Made by a program: the position numbers and the translations under genes. From Luteitalea pratensis (GTDB lineage Bacteria > Acidobacteriota > Vicinamibacteria > Vicinamibacterales > Vicinamibacteraceae), in the NCBI RefSeq assembly GCF_001618865.1, contig NZ_CP015136.1:2267001-2331000 (forward strand): DNA of 64,000 nt. The letters are read 5' to 3'. The notes beneath the pieces were generated by a model. It was not told where the DNA came from. It did not search any database and saw only the letters and a list, made by a program, of their open reading frames with translations. How positions within the stretch are numbered: the first letter of the stretch is position 1; each line of letters starts with the position of its first letter. Below, in pieces: positions 16,196 to 25,647 of this stretch.

Positions 16196-18427
16196 CTAGT
16201 CGACCGCGTTGCAGCCGTCGGGCAGGGCGAACGACTCGGAAACCGTGATGCTGCCGGCGCGCTTGACCGTGGCCTTGGCGCCGACGCCGACGCCGAAGTC
16301 CGCGAACCCGTCCCACACCAGGCACTTCCGTCGTGACTTGTCGGAGGCCGTGAGGCCCGCGTCGTTGTCGATCGAGTCCAGGATGCCGTCGCGCATGTCC
16401 TCGTACTTCGGAGCGGCGGGTGTGTAGTTCATGCCGTCGACCATGTGGTCCAGCACTTCCCCTGTCGTCAGGTTGGGTAGCGACCCCGCAGAGTCGTTTA
16501 GGAAATTGCGGCGCAGGCGGAAGCCGATTGCTGCGTACAGTTCGCCGTCGAGGTGCACCTCGGTCCACGTGAGGTCGCCGTAGCTCCGGTTGTACGTGTT
16601 GTACGGCTGTGAACGGATGCCTGTGGGCGTGAACGCCGAGTACTCGCCCACGACGTCGTCGTCCGACGCGTTGTACTGTGTGGGGGAGTTGTTGAGGAGC
16701 AGCGACAGGACGTCGCCCATGCCCTCGCCGATGGCGCCCGCTATCGGCCCGCTCATGCTGCCGATCATTCGCCACGTCAGGCCGTGGCCGTACTCATGGT
16801 CGACGATGTCGGCGTCCAGGCTGCTGTCGCGGTTGATGGGCGCCGCGGTGGTCTTTTTCACGGTGCCGTCGCTGCCGCCGGCGGCCTTGATCGCCGCGCC
16901 GTCGACCAGGCTCACCATCACCGCGGGGATCTTGCTCGCCGTGGTGCCGCCCATGGCGAAGATACCGGTGTCGGCATTGTTCACGACGATGGCCGCTATC
17001 GCGCCGGCACGGGCGACGTTGCTCACCTTGAGGTCGAAGTTGCAGGTGCCGCGGTCGATGATCGCGATCTTGCCGATGAGTGCATTGCGTGCGAACCGCT
17101 CACAGGCATCCGACGTCGTGCCCGCGCCGTCGTTGACGATGGCAAGCATGCCGGTGACGCCCGTGGTGGACGGGAGGGGGGTGAAGGAGGAATTCTGGGC
17201 GGTGAAGACCTTGGACCCGATCGCCACCTGCGTGTCGCCGGGGGCGCTCCAGATGTACATCTGCATGCGCGGGTGGGAGCCGTCGGCCGGCGTGGAGAAG
17301 TTGGCGTTGTCGGTGCCGCTGCCGTCCTGCACCTCGGCGTACACCGAGTCGCTGCCGGCGCCGGTGAGGCCGAAGTTGCTCTCCTGGAAGTTTCCCGCCG
17401 ACTCCGTGAATCCGTGACGATAGAGGACGTCGTGTATCACGTTGTTCAGGTAGAAGAGGTTCTGTGTCGCGACTGCCTTGTTCGGGTCGACGGCGGGCTG
17501 CTGCCCGGCGGCGAATGTCGCGAGGAAGTTGCCGTCGCTGACGGCGACACCGCCGCCGTCGGCCGCGTTGTTGGCGTTGGCGTCGACGTAGGCATTGACG
17601 TTGTTGCCGGCGATGTTGGTCGTCGCCTGCGTGCCCGCAAACAGCCAGCCGTTGGGCGAGGGCGCCTTCACCGCGGGTGCCGGACCGTTGACGACCAGCT
17701 GCTGCGACTTCGACGGGTCGATCGCGAACACGTTGTAGCTGTCGCTGGCCGTGCGCGACTCGACGCCGAGCACCGCGCCGTCGCCGCCGACCAGCGTGTG
17801 GTGCAGCTGGTTGCCGCGAGCCGTCCAGGTCTCGACGAGGTAGCCGCGGCGCAGCGCGGCGCCGACCGGAACCGCGACGCGCGTGACCGTCGGCTCGCGG
17901 TGGAAGAAGGCGGTGCGGGCGAAGACGCTCGTGTTGCCGTCCTGGCGTACCAGGCCCGGCGGCGTCGGCGCGCCGCCGTGCACGTGCTGCAGCCCGATGG
18001 CCAGCGCGCGGCCTTCACCGCCGTCGAGCGGCGGTCCACCAACGGCCCGAACCGTCACGACGTTTTCGACGACGCTGGCGAGCGCGCCAGTGGCGGTGAC
18101 CGAGGCCTTCAGGTACGTGCCGTAGACATCGAGGCCGCTGACGCGCTGCGTGAACCGCAGGTGCGTGACGCCTGTGCGCGCCACCGTGTCGCGGCTGGCG
18201 AGCACCAGCGACGCGACCGTCGCATCGTCGTGTCCGGCTGCGCGCAGGTATGCGGCGACCTGGGCGACAGGATCGCCAGACACGGGGGCCAGGCTCTGCC
18301 CGGCGGGCGCGCGGACGACGCGTGCTTCTGGAGCGGCAAACGGGCCGGCCACTTGGGCGTGGGCCTGGCTGGTGAAAAGAGCGGCGGTCAGGAGCCCTGA
18401 CCAGACGAGGGTGGAGAAACGCAGCAT
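16196..18427 (-). CDS. M36 (fungalysin-type) zinc metalloprotease, secreted
   Basis: A 743-aa pre-pro-protease. The signal peptide covers residues 1-25 (ending SQAHAQ). The propeptide is FTP-like (TGVTHLRFTQRVSGLDVYGTY). The catalytic zinc site is DIVDHEYGHGLTW (HExxH) with a downstream glutamate in GAIGEGMGDVLSLLL. A PA (protease-associated) domain is inserted before it (ACERFARNALIGKIAIIDRGTCNF, then IAAIVVNNADTG). These enzymes degrade extracellular protein. The ATG at 18427 has a GGAG Shine-Dalgarno and starts exactly at the signal peptide; an upstream ATG would add 20 non-hydrophobic residues. Confidence 0.92.
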   Translation of the reverse strand: MLRFSTLVWSGLLTAALFTSQAHAQVAGPFAAPEARVVRAPAGQSLAPVSGDPVAQVAAYLRAAGHDDATVASLVLASRDTVARTGVTHLRFTQRVSGLDVYGTYLKASVTATGALASVVENVVTVRAVGGPPLDGGEGRALAIGLQHVHGGAPTPPGLVRQDGNTSVFARTAFFHREPTVTRVAVPVGAALRRGYLVETWTARGNQLHHTLVGGDGAVLGVESRTASDSYNVFAIDPSKSQQLVVNGPAPAVKAPSPNGWLFAGTQATTNIAGNNVNAYVDANANNAADGGGVAVSDGNFLATFAAGQQPAVDPNKAVATQNLFYLNNVIHDVLYRHGFTESAGNFQESNFGLTGAGSDSVYAEVQDGSGTDNANFSTPADGSHPRMQMYIWSAPGDTQVAIGSKVFTAQNSSFTPLPSTTGVTGMLAIVNDGAGTTSDACERFARNALIGKIAIIDRGTCNFDLKVSNVARAGAIAAIVVNNADTGIFAMGGTTASKIPAVMVSLVDGAAIKAAGGSDGTVKKTTAAPINRDSSLDADIVDHEYGHGLTWRMIGSMSGPIAGAIGEGMGDVLSLLLNNSPTQYNASDDDVVGEYSAFTPTGIRSQPYNTYNRSYGDLTWTEVHLDGELYAAIGFRLRRNFLNDSAGSLPNLTTGEVLDHMVDGMNYTPAAPKYEDMRDGILDSIDNDAGLTASDKSRRKCLVWDGFADFGVGVGAKATVKRAGSITVSESFALPDGCNAVD

Positions 18428-18729
18428 GAGACTCCGTTGACCCGCGACGCGCGAGCGGAAACGCTGGGAATGCGCCAGTGTACGCACGGAAATCGCACCG
18501 CTGCACGAGGATTCTTGACAAGTTTCGCGCTGGCGCGACCTTGGTCGCCTCCGACGGCTCTATTCCTATCCAAGGTTGACTGACGACAGCCGCACGTCGA
18601 CCTGTCGCGCCGGCTGATAGGGATGCCTCGGCATCATCCGCGCGATAAGTGCCATGTCAGGCTGATGGACCGCACGCCAGGCGCGACCTATGTGCAAGGA
18701 CGCTGCCGTCCGCAGATCCGCACGCGTCG
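18428..18729. other. 302-nt gap without recognised genes
   Basis: This is the 5' side of the M36 gene. TTGACA is visible on the plus strand at 18515-18520, but no matching -10 or gene follows it. No family repeat is seen. Confidence 0.45.
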
Positions 18730-18853
18730 TCAGGGCAGGTTGTCCAGGTCGGCGAGATCCTTGTTGCGGCCCGCAGCGCGCTTGTTGATCTTCAGGTCGT
18801 CCAGGGAGATGACCGGCACCTGTAGTCCGTCCAGATCGACGCCGACACGACGG
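18730..18853 (-). pseudogene. C-terminal fragment of a nucleotidyltransferase-type toxin
   Basis: In one frame the minus strand reads VGVDLDGLQVPVISLDDL, then KINKRAAGRNKDLADLDNLP and stop. This is the characteristic C-terminus of nucleotidyltransferase/DUF6036-like toxins (pattern VISLEDLi.NKra.GRpkDlaD). Nothing of the N-terminal nucleotidyltransferase fold precedes it. Instead the sequence switches, in another frame, to a VWA-domain fragment. It is therefore debris. Confidence 0.6.
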
Positions 18854-19141
18854 CTGATATGTGCTTCCGAAGCCGACGATGATGAACGTGCAGTCGGTCG
18901 TGATAGACCGCAGGCACAACTGCAGCGCGTTGCGTACCTCGGCGATCGAGTCGCCATGCATCGAGCCCGACCTGTCGACAAGGAACACGATCTCGGCCGC
19001 CGCTGGCGCTGCGTCGAAGGCCGGGACGAATCCGACGGCAATCGCCCGATCGTCACCGTGGTGTTCGGACCACGCGCATGGCGTGCGCAGCGCCGGCGCC
19101 TCGACTGTCAGGATGAAGTCGCGGTCGAGGGCCGTCCGCGA
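18854..19141 (-). pseudogene. VIT/VWA-domain protein fragment
   Basis: About 95 residues read as the middle of a VIT-VWA (inter-alpha-trypsin-like) protein: SRTALDRDFILTVEAP at the end of the VIT part, then the MIDAS region IVFLVDRSGSMHGDSIAEVR and CTFIIVGFGSTYQ. The N-terminal VIT domain and everything after the second VWA strand are missing. The frame then runs into out-of-frame nucleotidyltransferase-toxin sequence. It is a relic fused by deletion to the neighbouring fragment. Confidence 0.65.
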
Positions 19142-19278
19142 CTGCCGCTTCGCACTACGCGAGACCACGCCCGTGCTCGACAGAAGGGTCGCCACAGGTT
19201 CCAGATGATAGCGAGCCCGTGCATCGTTGCGTGAGTACGGGCGGACACCTCGACGAGTCTCCGCCGTTGGTGTGCAGC

Positions 19279-19284
19279 TATAGT
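19279..19284 (+). promoter_or_regulatory. Putative -10 box of the macro-like/SIR2 gene
   Basis: TATAGT ends 8 nt before the ATG at 19293. No Shine-Dalgarno is present, suggesting leaderless transcription. Confidence 0.45.
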
Positions 19285-19292
19285 GAACCGCC

Positions 19293-20852
19293 ATGGACGC
19301 GACAGACGAAGCTCCCTCCCCACACGTCTTCGTCACCGGCGCGGACCTCACGCGGCTCGCGTGCGATGCGTGGGTCGTGCCGACGGATCGTCAGCTCAGG
19401 GTGTCGGCCGGCTGGCAGGCGGCGGCCGGCGAGCCGGGACCGCCGCCGGATGATTTCCGCACCGGCAGCCCGCGCGCGTTCGTCGAGGCGCCCCTTGCCG
19501 GCGACGATCGACTGCGTGTCTGGACCAATCTCGGCGCCGCCTTCGGCGAGCCCTTGCAGTGGTTCGTCGAGGGCGCGCGTGAGGCAGTTGCGCTCGCGGC
19601 GCGTCATCTGGCTGAGCATCGCCACGCAAGCGCCGAGCAGGTCTTCCCGCGCGTCGCCGTGCCGCTGGTCGGCGCGGGTGGTGGCGGCGGACGCTTCGCT
19701 ACTGGCGAGATCGTCCGGCGTCTGCTTCCGGCCCTCGAGACCGTCGCGCAGGAAGGTGGCGTCGACGTGTACCTGGCGATTCGTGATCGACGCACGTATG
19801 CCGCGGTGCAGGCGGCGCGCACGCAGCTGCCGAACTCACCGTTCGCCCGACAGCTCGAGTCGTCGCTCCTCGCGGAAGGGGACCGGCTCGCGGCGCTCGC
19901 CCGCGAGGGCCAGCTGGTGCTCTTCATCGGTGCGGGCGCGAGCCAGGGCAGCGGTGTGCCTGACTGGCCCAGGCTGCTCGATCTCCTTGCCGCCGACGGC
20001 GGGTTCTCTGACGAGGAGCGTGTGCTGCTCCAGGCCGAGAACGCCCTCGATCGCGCGCGCCTGATTGGCATGCGCCTGAAGCACGCCGGTCAGCCGCTGG
20101 GGCCCCTCGTTGCGTCGCTGGTCAAGGCGACGCACCGATCGCTCACACAGACGCTGCTGGCGTCGCTGCCCGTGTCGCAAGTGGCCACCACCAACTACGA
20201 CCAAATCTTCGAGCACGCGTCGCAGGACATCGACGTACCGTGCTCGATCCTGCCGTACGCGCCGGGCGACCGCGGCGAACGCTGGCTGCTCAAGTTGCAC
20301 GGATGCGTGACGCATCCCGAGGAGATCGTCCTCACGCGCGACGACTACCTGCGGTTCTCGTCGCGCCGCGCCGCGCTTGCCGGCATCGTGCAGGCGCTGC
20401 TGGTCACACGTCACATGCTCTTTGTCGGCTTCTCGCTGCAGGATGACAACTTCCACCGCATCGTCCACGACGTGCGCAGTGCGATGCCGGCCGCGGCCGG
20501 CCAGGAGGGGCTTGGCACGGCGCTCTTCCTGCACGACCGCAAGCTGCTTGCCGAACTGTGGAGGCAGGACCTCATCATCACGAGCGTCGCCCGGCCGAGT
20601 GTGCCCAACGTCGTCGCGTCGCGTCGTGTGGCCATGCTGCTCGACTACATCGGCATGCAGTCAGCCGGCGGCTCGGCGCACTTGCTGGATCCGACGCTCG
20701 AAGGAGTGCTGTCGGCGCCCGAGCGCGAGTTGGCAGGTGCGCTTCGAGGTCTGGTCGCCGAATTGAGCGCAGAGGCCTGGGCCACGCCAGCGGGCGGGAG
20801 GCTCGAGGGCCTGCTGCGCGAGTTCGGGCTGCAGGAGCGGACGCGGCAGTGA
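19293..20852 (+). CDS. Macro-like domain / SIR2 domain fusion protein (possible defence NADase)
   Basis: A 519-aa cytoplasmic protein. Residues ~10-185 look like a divergent macro (ADP-ribose-binding) domain: VFVTGADLTRLACDAWVVPTD at the start, a Gly-rich loop PLVGAGGGGGRFATG, and VDVYLAIRDRRTYAAVQAAR. Residues ~205-480 form a SIR2-like domain with VLFIGAGASQGSGVPDW (NAD loop), Asn301 in ATTNYDQIFE, His336 in LLKLHGCVTHPEEIVLTRDDY, and MLFVGFSLQDDNF. SIR2 proteins of this type (as in Thoeris ThsA or DSR2) deplete NAD during phage infection. The N-terminal fusion is unusual. The defence role is inferred; the gene stands alone next to decayed gene fragments. Confidence 0.8.
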   Translation: MDATDEAPSPHVFVTGADLTRLACDAWVVPTDRQLRVSAGWQAAAGEPGPPPDDFRTGSPRAFVEAPLAGDDRLRVWTNLGAAFGEPLQWFVEGAREAVALAARHLAEHRHASAEQVFPRVAVPLVGAGGGGGRFATGEIVRRLLPALETVAQEGGVDVYLAIRDRRTYAAVQAARTQLPNSPFARQLESSLLAEGDRLAALAREGQLVLFIGAGASQGSGVPDWPRLLDLLAADGGFSDEERVLLQAENALDRARLIGMRLKHAGQPLGPLVASLVKATHRSLTQTLLASLPVSQVATTNYDQIFEHASQDIDVPCSILPYAPGDRGERWLLKLHGCVTHPEEIVLTRDDYLRFSSRRAALAGIVQALLVTRHMLFVGFSLQDDNFHRIVHDVRSAMPAAAGQEGLGTALFLHDRKLLAELWRQDLIITSVARPSVPNVVASRRVAMLLDYIGMQSAGGSAHLLDPTLEGVLSAPERELAGALRGLVAELSAEAWATPAGGRLEGLLREFGLQERTRQ

Positions 20853-21403
20853 TTCGGGCACCCATCTCTCGAGGCTCGTCGAGCGCGCGCGCGGGGCGAG
20901 CGGTGGATCGGCGGTACACAGGCGAGCACGTACACCGACGAAGTGGTGCCGCCGGCGTCCTCCTCAAGATCCAGGCGCATTACCCGCGCCCTGCGTTGCG
21001 TCGGTTCGTCGTCCTGGCGCAACACGCAAATCAGTGGCAGGTGTCAGATCAGTGCACAGCCTGCCGTTCCCGCCACAAGTACGGCCGCTCGATCTCCCTC
21101 ACCACAGGCAAGACCGACGTCACGTGGGTTGTGCCACCTCCCGTTCGTGAGCGAAGCCGGCAGGTGGCTGGAGTCGCCGCACAAGCGGCACCCACGCCTC
21201 CGTGATCTCGCGTGTGTGCTCGGTCGTCGGCTCATCTGTTTGCGCTATTGCGTCGAGTACAGCTCAGCGATACAAGGGCCAGGTGTCCGGCTGCATGCAA
21301 CTGAATGGCACTCCGCCTACCCTCCCTAAACGGCGTGGACCACGGACAGCGGGTACGTCTGCGAGACCGAACTGCAGGTGAGCCAGCGCGTGTAGGATGC
21401 ACC
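20853..21403. other. 551-nt gap without a supported gene
   Basis: Several short frames are open on both strands, but none has a recognisable motif, a start with Shine-Dalgarno, or agreement with neighbours. I see no repeat-family member. It may be decayed coding sequence. Confidence 0.4.
21393..21398 (+). promoter_or_regulatory. Possible -10 box of the CRTAC1-type gene
   Basis: TAGGAT ends 5 nt before the ATG at 21404, and no Shine-Dalgarno is present. It is a weaker match than the other boxes. Confidence 0.3.
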
Positions 21404-23122
21404 ATGGCTCATCCGCGCCCGGCGAGGCATGTCCTCCTGCTTCTCGCTGCCGGTGTTGCGGTCGTGCCCTACGCGGCTCCAGTGCCCCCGCCGAGCGTGC
21501 ACCTCACCGACGTCTCGGCCGCCTCCGGGATCACGGCTGAAAATTACACGGGCCGCCCTGACCGCAAGGACTACATCTTCGAAGTCAAGGGCGGCGGCGT
21601 CGGAGCCCTCGATTACGACGGCGACGGCTGGGTGGACCTCCTCTTCTCCCGGGGCTCGTCGATGGAGCGCTGGCGCAGGGGCGACAACCCCGGACCCGTC
21701 CTCTACCGCAACCGGCGCGATGGCACCTTCGAGGATGTCACGCGAGCGGCAGGCCTCACCCGGGGGGGCTGGGGCATTGGCGTCAGCGTTGCCGATTACG
21801 ACAACGACGGGTGGGTCGATGTCTACCTCACGAACCTGGGCGCCGATGTCCTCTACCGCAACAACGGAAACGGGACGTTCACGGACGTCACCGGGAAGGC
21901 AGGCATCCGCGCAGAAGGATGGAGTTCGTCCGCGGCCTTCGGCGACTTCGATGGGGACGGCCATCTCGATCTCTACGTCGCCGCGTACCTGGATGTCGGG
22001 CCCGACGCACTTCCCGTGGGGCCGGCGGGCGGCACCTGCACCTACGTCGGTGTGCCCGTGCTGTGTGGGCCGCGCGGTCTCCCCGGCGCCCGGGACCTCT
22101 ACTTCCACAACAACGGCGACGGCACCTTCACCGAGCAATCCGAGGTTTCCGGGGCCTCTGACGAGAAGCGTTACTTCGGCCTTGGCGTGGTGACCGCGGA
22201 CGTGGATGGCGACAGGGATCTCGACCTCTACGTCGGCAACGACGCGACGCCGAACTATCTCTTCGTGAACAGGGGGAACGGGCGCTTCGACGAGCGCGGG
22301 TTCGAGAGTGGCACCGCGGTGAGCGGCGACGGCAACGAGCAGGCGAGCATGGGGGTGGACGCCGCCGACTTCGACAACGACGGCAGACTCGACCTCTACG
22401 CCACGCACTTCGCCAACGACTACAGCACGCTGTACCGGAACCTGGGCGAACTCCTCTTCGAGGACATCACTGCGCGTGCGCACCTCCGTGCGCCGGCGTG
22501 GCCATTCGTGAAGTGGGGGACGGCGTTCCTCGATCTCGATCAGGACGGCTGGAAGGATCTCGTTCACGCGAACGGCCACGTCTACCCGCACCTGCGCGAC
22601 GCGCCCGGCAAGGAGACCTACGAGCAGCCGGCGCTCTCGGTCTACGTGAACGACCGCGACGGTACCTTCCGCGACGCCTCGGGAGAGGTCGGACCCGACG
22701 CCGGCAAGCGCGTGATCGGGCGCGGCCTCGCCTTTGCCGACCTCGACAACGATGGCGACCTCGACCTGGTGGTGGCCTGCCTGGACTCGAAGCCGTTGAT
22801 GCTGCGGAACGACCAGGCGCCGGGCCGCTGGTTGATGCTGCGAGCCGTGGGGAGCAAGGCCAATCGGGACGCGATCGGCACCCGGATCACCGCGCGGACA
22901 GGTGAGCGGTCCCAGGTGTGGGAGGTCAAGCGCACCGTGGGGATCTACTCCGCCAGTGACCCGCGGGCGCATTTCGGCCTCGGTGACGCGGCGAAGGCGG
23001 ATCTGGTGCGCGTCGAGTGGCCGGGAGGCAAGGTGGACGAGTTCCGCGACGTACCTGCCGGCCGCCACTACCTGGTGGACGAAGCGAAGGGGCTCTCGCT
23101 CGAGCCTCTCCGTGGGCGGTGA
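21404..23122 (+). CDS. Secreted CRTAC1-type FG-GAP/ASPIC (UnbV) protein
   Basis: A 572-aa protein with a hydrophobic signal (residues 6-25) followed by at least seven FG-GAP/VCBS-like propeller repeats. Each has a calcium loop of D-x-D-x-D-G type (DYDGDGWVDLLF, DYDNDGWVDVYL, DFDGDGHLDLYV, DVDGDRDLDLYV, DFDNDGRLDLYA, DLDQDGWKDLVH, DLDNDGDLDLVV). The C-terminus is an ASPIC/UnbV domain (GTRITARTGERSQVWEV, YSASDPRAHFGLGDAAK, VEWPGGKVDEF). Such proteins are abundant in Acidobacteriota and Planctomycetota and are thought to bind ligands at the surface. No enzymatic function is evident. Confidence 0.88.
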   Translation: MAHPRPARHVLLLLAAGVAVVPYAAPVPPPSVHLTDVSAASGITAENYTGRPDRKDYIFEVKGGGVGALDYDGDGWVDLLFSRGSSMERWRRGDNPGPVLYRNRRDGTFEDVTRAAGLTRGGWGIGVSVADYDNDGWVDVYLTNLGADVLYRNNGNGTFTDVTGKAGIRAEGWSSSAAFGDFDGDGHLDLYVAAYLDVGPDALPVGPAGGTCTYVGVPVLCGPRGLPGARDLYFHNNGDGTFTEQSEVSGASDEKRYFGLGVVTADVDGDRDLDLYVGNDATPNYLFVNRGNGRFDERGFESGTAVSGDGNEQASMGVDAADFDNDGRLDLYATHFANDYSTLYRNLGELLFEDITARAHLRAPAWPFVKWGTAFLDLDQDGWKDLVHANGHVYPHLRDAPGKETYEQPALSVYVNDRDGTFRDASGEVGPDAGKRVIGRGLAFADLDNDGDLDLVVACLDSKPLMLRNDQAPGRWLMLRAVGSKANRDAIGTRITARTGERSQVWEVKRTVGIYSASDPRAHFGLGDAAKADLVRVEWPGGKVDEFRDVPAGRHYLVDEAKGLSLEPLRGR

Positions 23123-23126
23123 GCGC

Positions 23127-23636
23127 TTACTTGATCTCGACCCAGTGGCGACCGACGTACAGCCGGCCGTTCACGAACTGGAGCGGCACCGGCCGCGCAA
23201 GCGCCGTGTCCCACTGCGCCGCCACTTCGCCGACCTTGTCCCCGGCCACGTCGTAGACCACCAGCGTGCCCGGGCCCTCCGGCGGCGTGCCCTTCCGCAG
23301 GCCGAACCCGTAGGCACCCGTCCCCACGGTGGCGCCGCCGATCAGGGTCTTCCGCTCGAGGATCAACATCCCGGCGTACTTCTGCTGGATCTCGGTGGCG
23401 TATCCGCTGGTGTCCAGCAACCCGAACACCATCCGCTTCCCGTCGGCCCCCTTGAGCACCACGGTGTTGCGCTTCTGCGCCGGAATCGCGTTCCCTTCGA
23501 GATAGAAGTCCTTGACCGCTGCCGCCTCGAACGCCTTTCCCGCGAGCTTCTCCTGGGCCTGCGCGGGCACGGGAGCAAGGGCGACGAGGGCCGCGACTGC
23601 GAGAGCCAGGGGGCCCGGCCAGATGACCTTGTACAT
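23127..23636 (-). CDS. Exported protein of unknown function
   Basis: A 169-aa protein with a signal peptide (residues 1-28, ending PAQAQ) and a mature part of ~140 residues rich in beta-strand patterns: TVVLKGADGKRMVFGLLDTSGYA, GTLVVYDVAGDKVGEVAA, LYVGRHWVEIK. It has no cysteines or known catalytic motif. A strong AGGAGA Shine-Dalgarno supports ATG 23636. It converges with the CRTAC1 gene, their ends 4 nt apart. I do not recognise a family. Confidence 0.72.
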   Translation of the reverse strand: MYKVIWPGPLALAVAALVALAPVPAQAQEKLAGKAFEAAAVKDFYLEGNAIPAQKRNTVVLKGADGKRMVFGLLDTSGYATEIQQKYAGMLILERKTLIGGATVGTGAYGFGLRKGTPPEGPGTLVVYDVAGDKVGEVAAQWDTALARPVPLQFVNGRLYVGRHWVEIK

Positions 23637-23888
23637 CAACGTCTCCTTCGTTGAGTCGCCCTCCTCTGCCCACCGAGACGGAGCAGCGGAGGAAGGCTCG
23701 TCCATTATGTCCCTCGCCGCATTCGTGGCCGACGACATCCTGGAGCAGCGCAAGGCCGGCCGGGTGCCGGACCGGTTCGCTCACGCAATCATCGTCGTTA
23801 TCCCGATCGTATTCAGGACTCAATCCGCCCACGCGCTGCGGGAGCGCGCGCCCGGTGCGGACGCGCAATTGTGCGTGTGGGAGGCGAC

Positions 23889-25625
23889 ATGATCAGAGGC
23901 AGGACCGCATTCGTGGTGGCTGGCATCCTCGTGGGATCGATGGTGAGCCGGCCGGCGGCGCAGAACCCTCCTTCGCGGGTTTTGGTGCTGGACCAGCAGG
24001 CCCGCACCGTCACCGCGTTGAGCCTGCCAGGCGGCAGCGTCGCGCAGACGGCGACACTCCAGGGGACGCCGACCGCATTGCTGATGTCTGCCGACGGCCA
24101 GCGCGTGCTCGTGCTCGACCGTGGCGAGGGCCGCGACGCGGGCGACGATGGGTTCCAGGCGAAGACACGGTCGGCGGTCACCATCCTCGACGGCGCGACG
24201 CTGGCCGTAAAGGGCCGCGTCGAGCTCGCGTGGGGACTCGAGCCGCTGTCGATGCTGTCGGCGGCGGGCGATCGCCTGTCGGTCGTGGGGCAGGGATACA
24301 GGGGTAAGCCTGCGGAAAGTCAACCGCGGGAGTTCGTCACCGTGGACCTCGCGGGTGCGAAGGTCCTGTCGCGCATCGAACTGCCGCGCCCAGCGACGGC
24401 CTTCCTTGCCGCTCCCGATGGACGCACGGGCGTGGTGCTCTCCGCCAGCGAGAAGCGCAAGGGCGTGCTCTCGCCAGCCGAGCTCCGCTTCCTGGACCTG
24501 ACAACGGGGAGCGTGGCCGCCACCGTGCCGCTCGAGGGCGACCCCGGCAATCCGGTGCTCTCGCCGGACGCGCAGTTCCTCTACCTGCTCGATCGCGGCA
24601 AGCCGAGCGACAACCCGGACAAGAACGTCAATGGCCGGTTACACGTGGTGTCGATGTCGACGCGCGCCGTTCAGGGCGGCAGCGACGCGGGATCCAAGCC
24701 GCGCGGGCTCGTGCTCGACGAGCGTGGCCAGCGCCTGCTGATGCTGAGCGACGGCGTCCCGGCGAAGGGACCGGCCAACCGCGACCGCGCCGGTGAGTTG
24801 CGGGTGATCACAGGGGGCACCGTCAGCGCGCCGATCCCTGTCGGCACGGGCCCCGAGTCGCTCGAGACGAGCGCCGACGGCAAGACGCTGTACGTGCACG
24901 GCAGCTACAGCTTCTCGAAGCTCACCCTGCCCGACCTGAAGCCCGCCGGCTCGCCCTACACGTTCAAGACCTTCGGCGAGGAGATGCGGGTCAGCCCGGA
25001 TGGCAGCCGCCTCTACCAGCTCTGGACCGAGTACTTCAAGACGTACGACCTTGCAACGGGCACCCGCCTCCTCGAAGTCCGCACTGGCAAGATGAGCACG
25101 AAGATGTTCCAGGCGCTCGACGTGGGCCTGAAGAACGAGACGGCGCGGCTGAACGCCGAGACCCAGGCCAGACGGAACGGCCAGTCCTCGTACGTGTACG
25201 CCGAGGCCAGCCTCGCCGAGCCGCGCGGCACGATGGTCGTGCGCCCGGACGGCAAGGTCGTGTACACCCTGAACAGCCAGACCACCGACGTCACCCTCAT
25301 TGACGGCGTCACGGGCGCAGTCATCCAGAAGGTCGACGTCGCCGCCTTTCGCGTGCTGTGCATGCCGGGCGCATCAACGGCGCTCCTTGCCGCCCCCGGC
25401 GGCGTGTCTGCGCTGGACTTCGCCACCCACCAGAAGAGCGACGTCCTCAGCGCGGCTGCAGGCAGGTTCGATCGCGCGGAGCTGTCGCCGGACGGCCGCA
25501 CGGCGCTGATCAGCGGTCCCGGCGGCGTGATGATCGTCGACGCCACGAGCGGCCGTCCGGTGGGCACGTTCAAGCCGTTCGGGGTGGTCGCCGATATCGC
25601 GATGGACTGGGGCACCGCTCGCTGA
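23889..25625 (+). CDS. Exported YVTN/WD40-like beta-propeller protein
   Basis: A 578-aa protein with an N-terminal signal (residues 1-24) followed by repeated propeller blades: VLVLDQQARTVTALSL, ALLMSADGQRVLVLDRG, FLAAPDGRTGVVLSAS, PVLSPDAQFLYLLDRG, SLETSADGKTLYVHGS, MRVSPDGSRLYQLW, TMVVRPDGKVVYTLNS, AELSPDGRTALISGPG. The blades match the YVTN family. A GGAGG Shine-Dalgarno precedes ATG 23889. Its role is probably binding or scaffolding outside the cytoplasm; no catalytic residues can be named. Confidence 0.8.
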   Translation: MIRGRTAFVVAGILVGSMVSRPAAQNPPSRVLVLDQQARTVTALSLPGGSVAQTATLQGTPTALLMSADGQRVLVLDRGEGRDAGDDGFQAKTRSAVTILDGATLAVKGRVELAWGLEPLSMLSAAGDRLSVVGQGYRGKPAESQPREFVTVDLAGAKVLSRIELPRPATAFLAAPDGRTGVVLSASEKRKGVLSPAELRFLDLTTGSVAATVPLEGDPGNPVLSPDAQFLYLLDRGKPSDNPDKNVNGRLHVVSMSTRAVQGGSDAGSKPRGLVLDERGQRLLMLSDGVPAKGPANRDRAGELRVITGGTVSAPIPVGTGPESLETSADGKTLYVHGSYSFSKLTLPDLKPAGSPYTFKTFGEEMRVSPDGSRLYQLWTEYFKTYDLATGTRLLEVRTGKMSTKMFQALDVGLKNETARLNAETQARRNGQSSYVYAEASLAEPRGTMVVRPDGKVVYTLNSQTTDVTLIDGVTGAVIQKVDVAAFRVLCMPGASTALLAAPGGVSALDFATHQKSDVLSAAAGRFDRAELSPDGRTALISGPGGVMIVDATSGRPVGTFKPFGVVADIAMDWGTAR

Positions 25626-25647
25626 TTGCTGCAACGGAGCTGGCCTA

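Noticed and set aside
20853-21403. Short open frames in the gap after the SIR2 gene as a partner gene of a defence system
   Set aside because: No frame has a recognisable domain, a credible start or consistent codon use. The gap was left unannotated.
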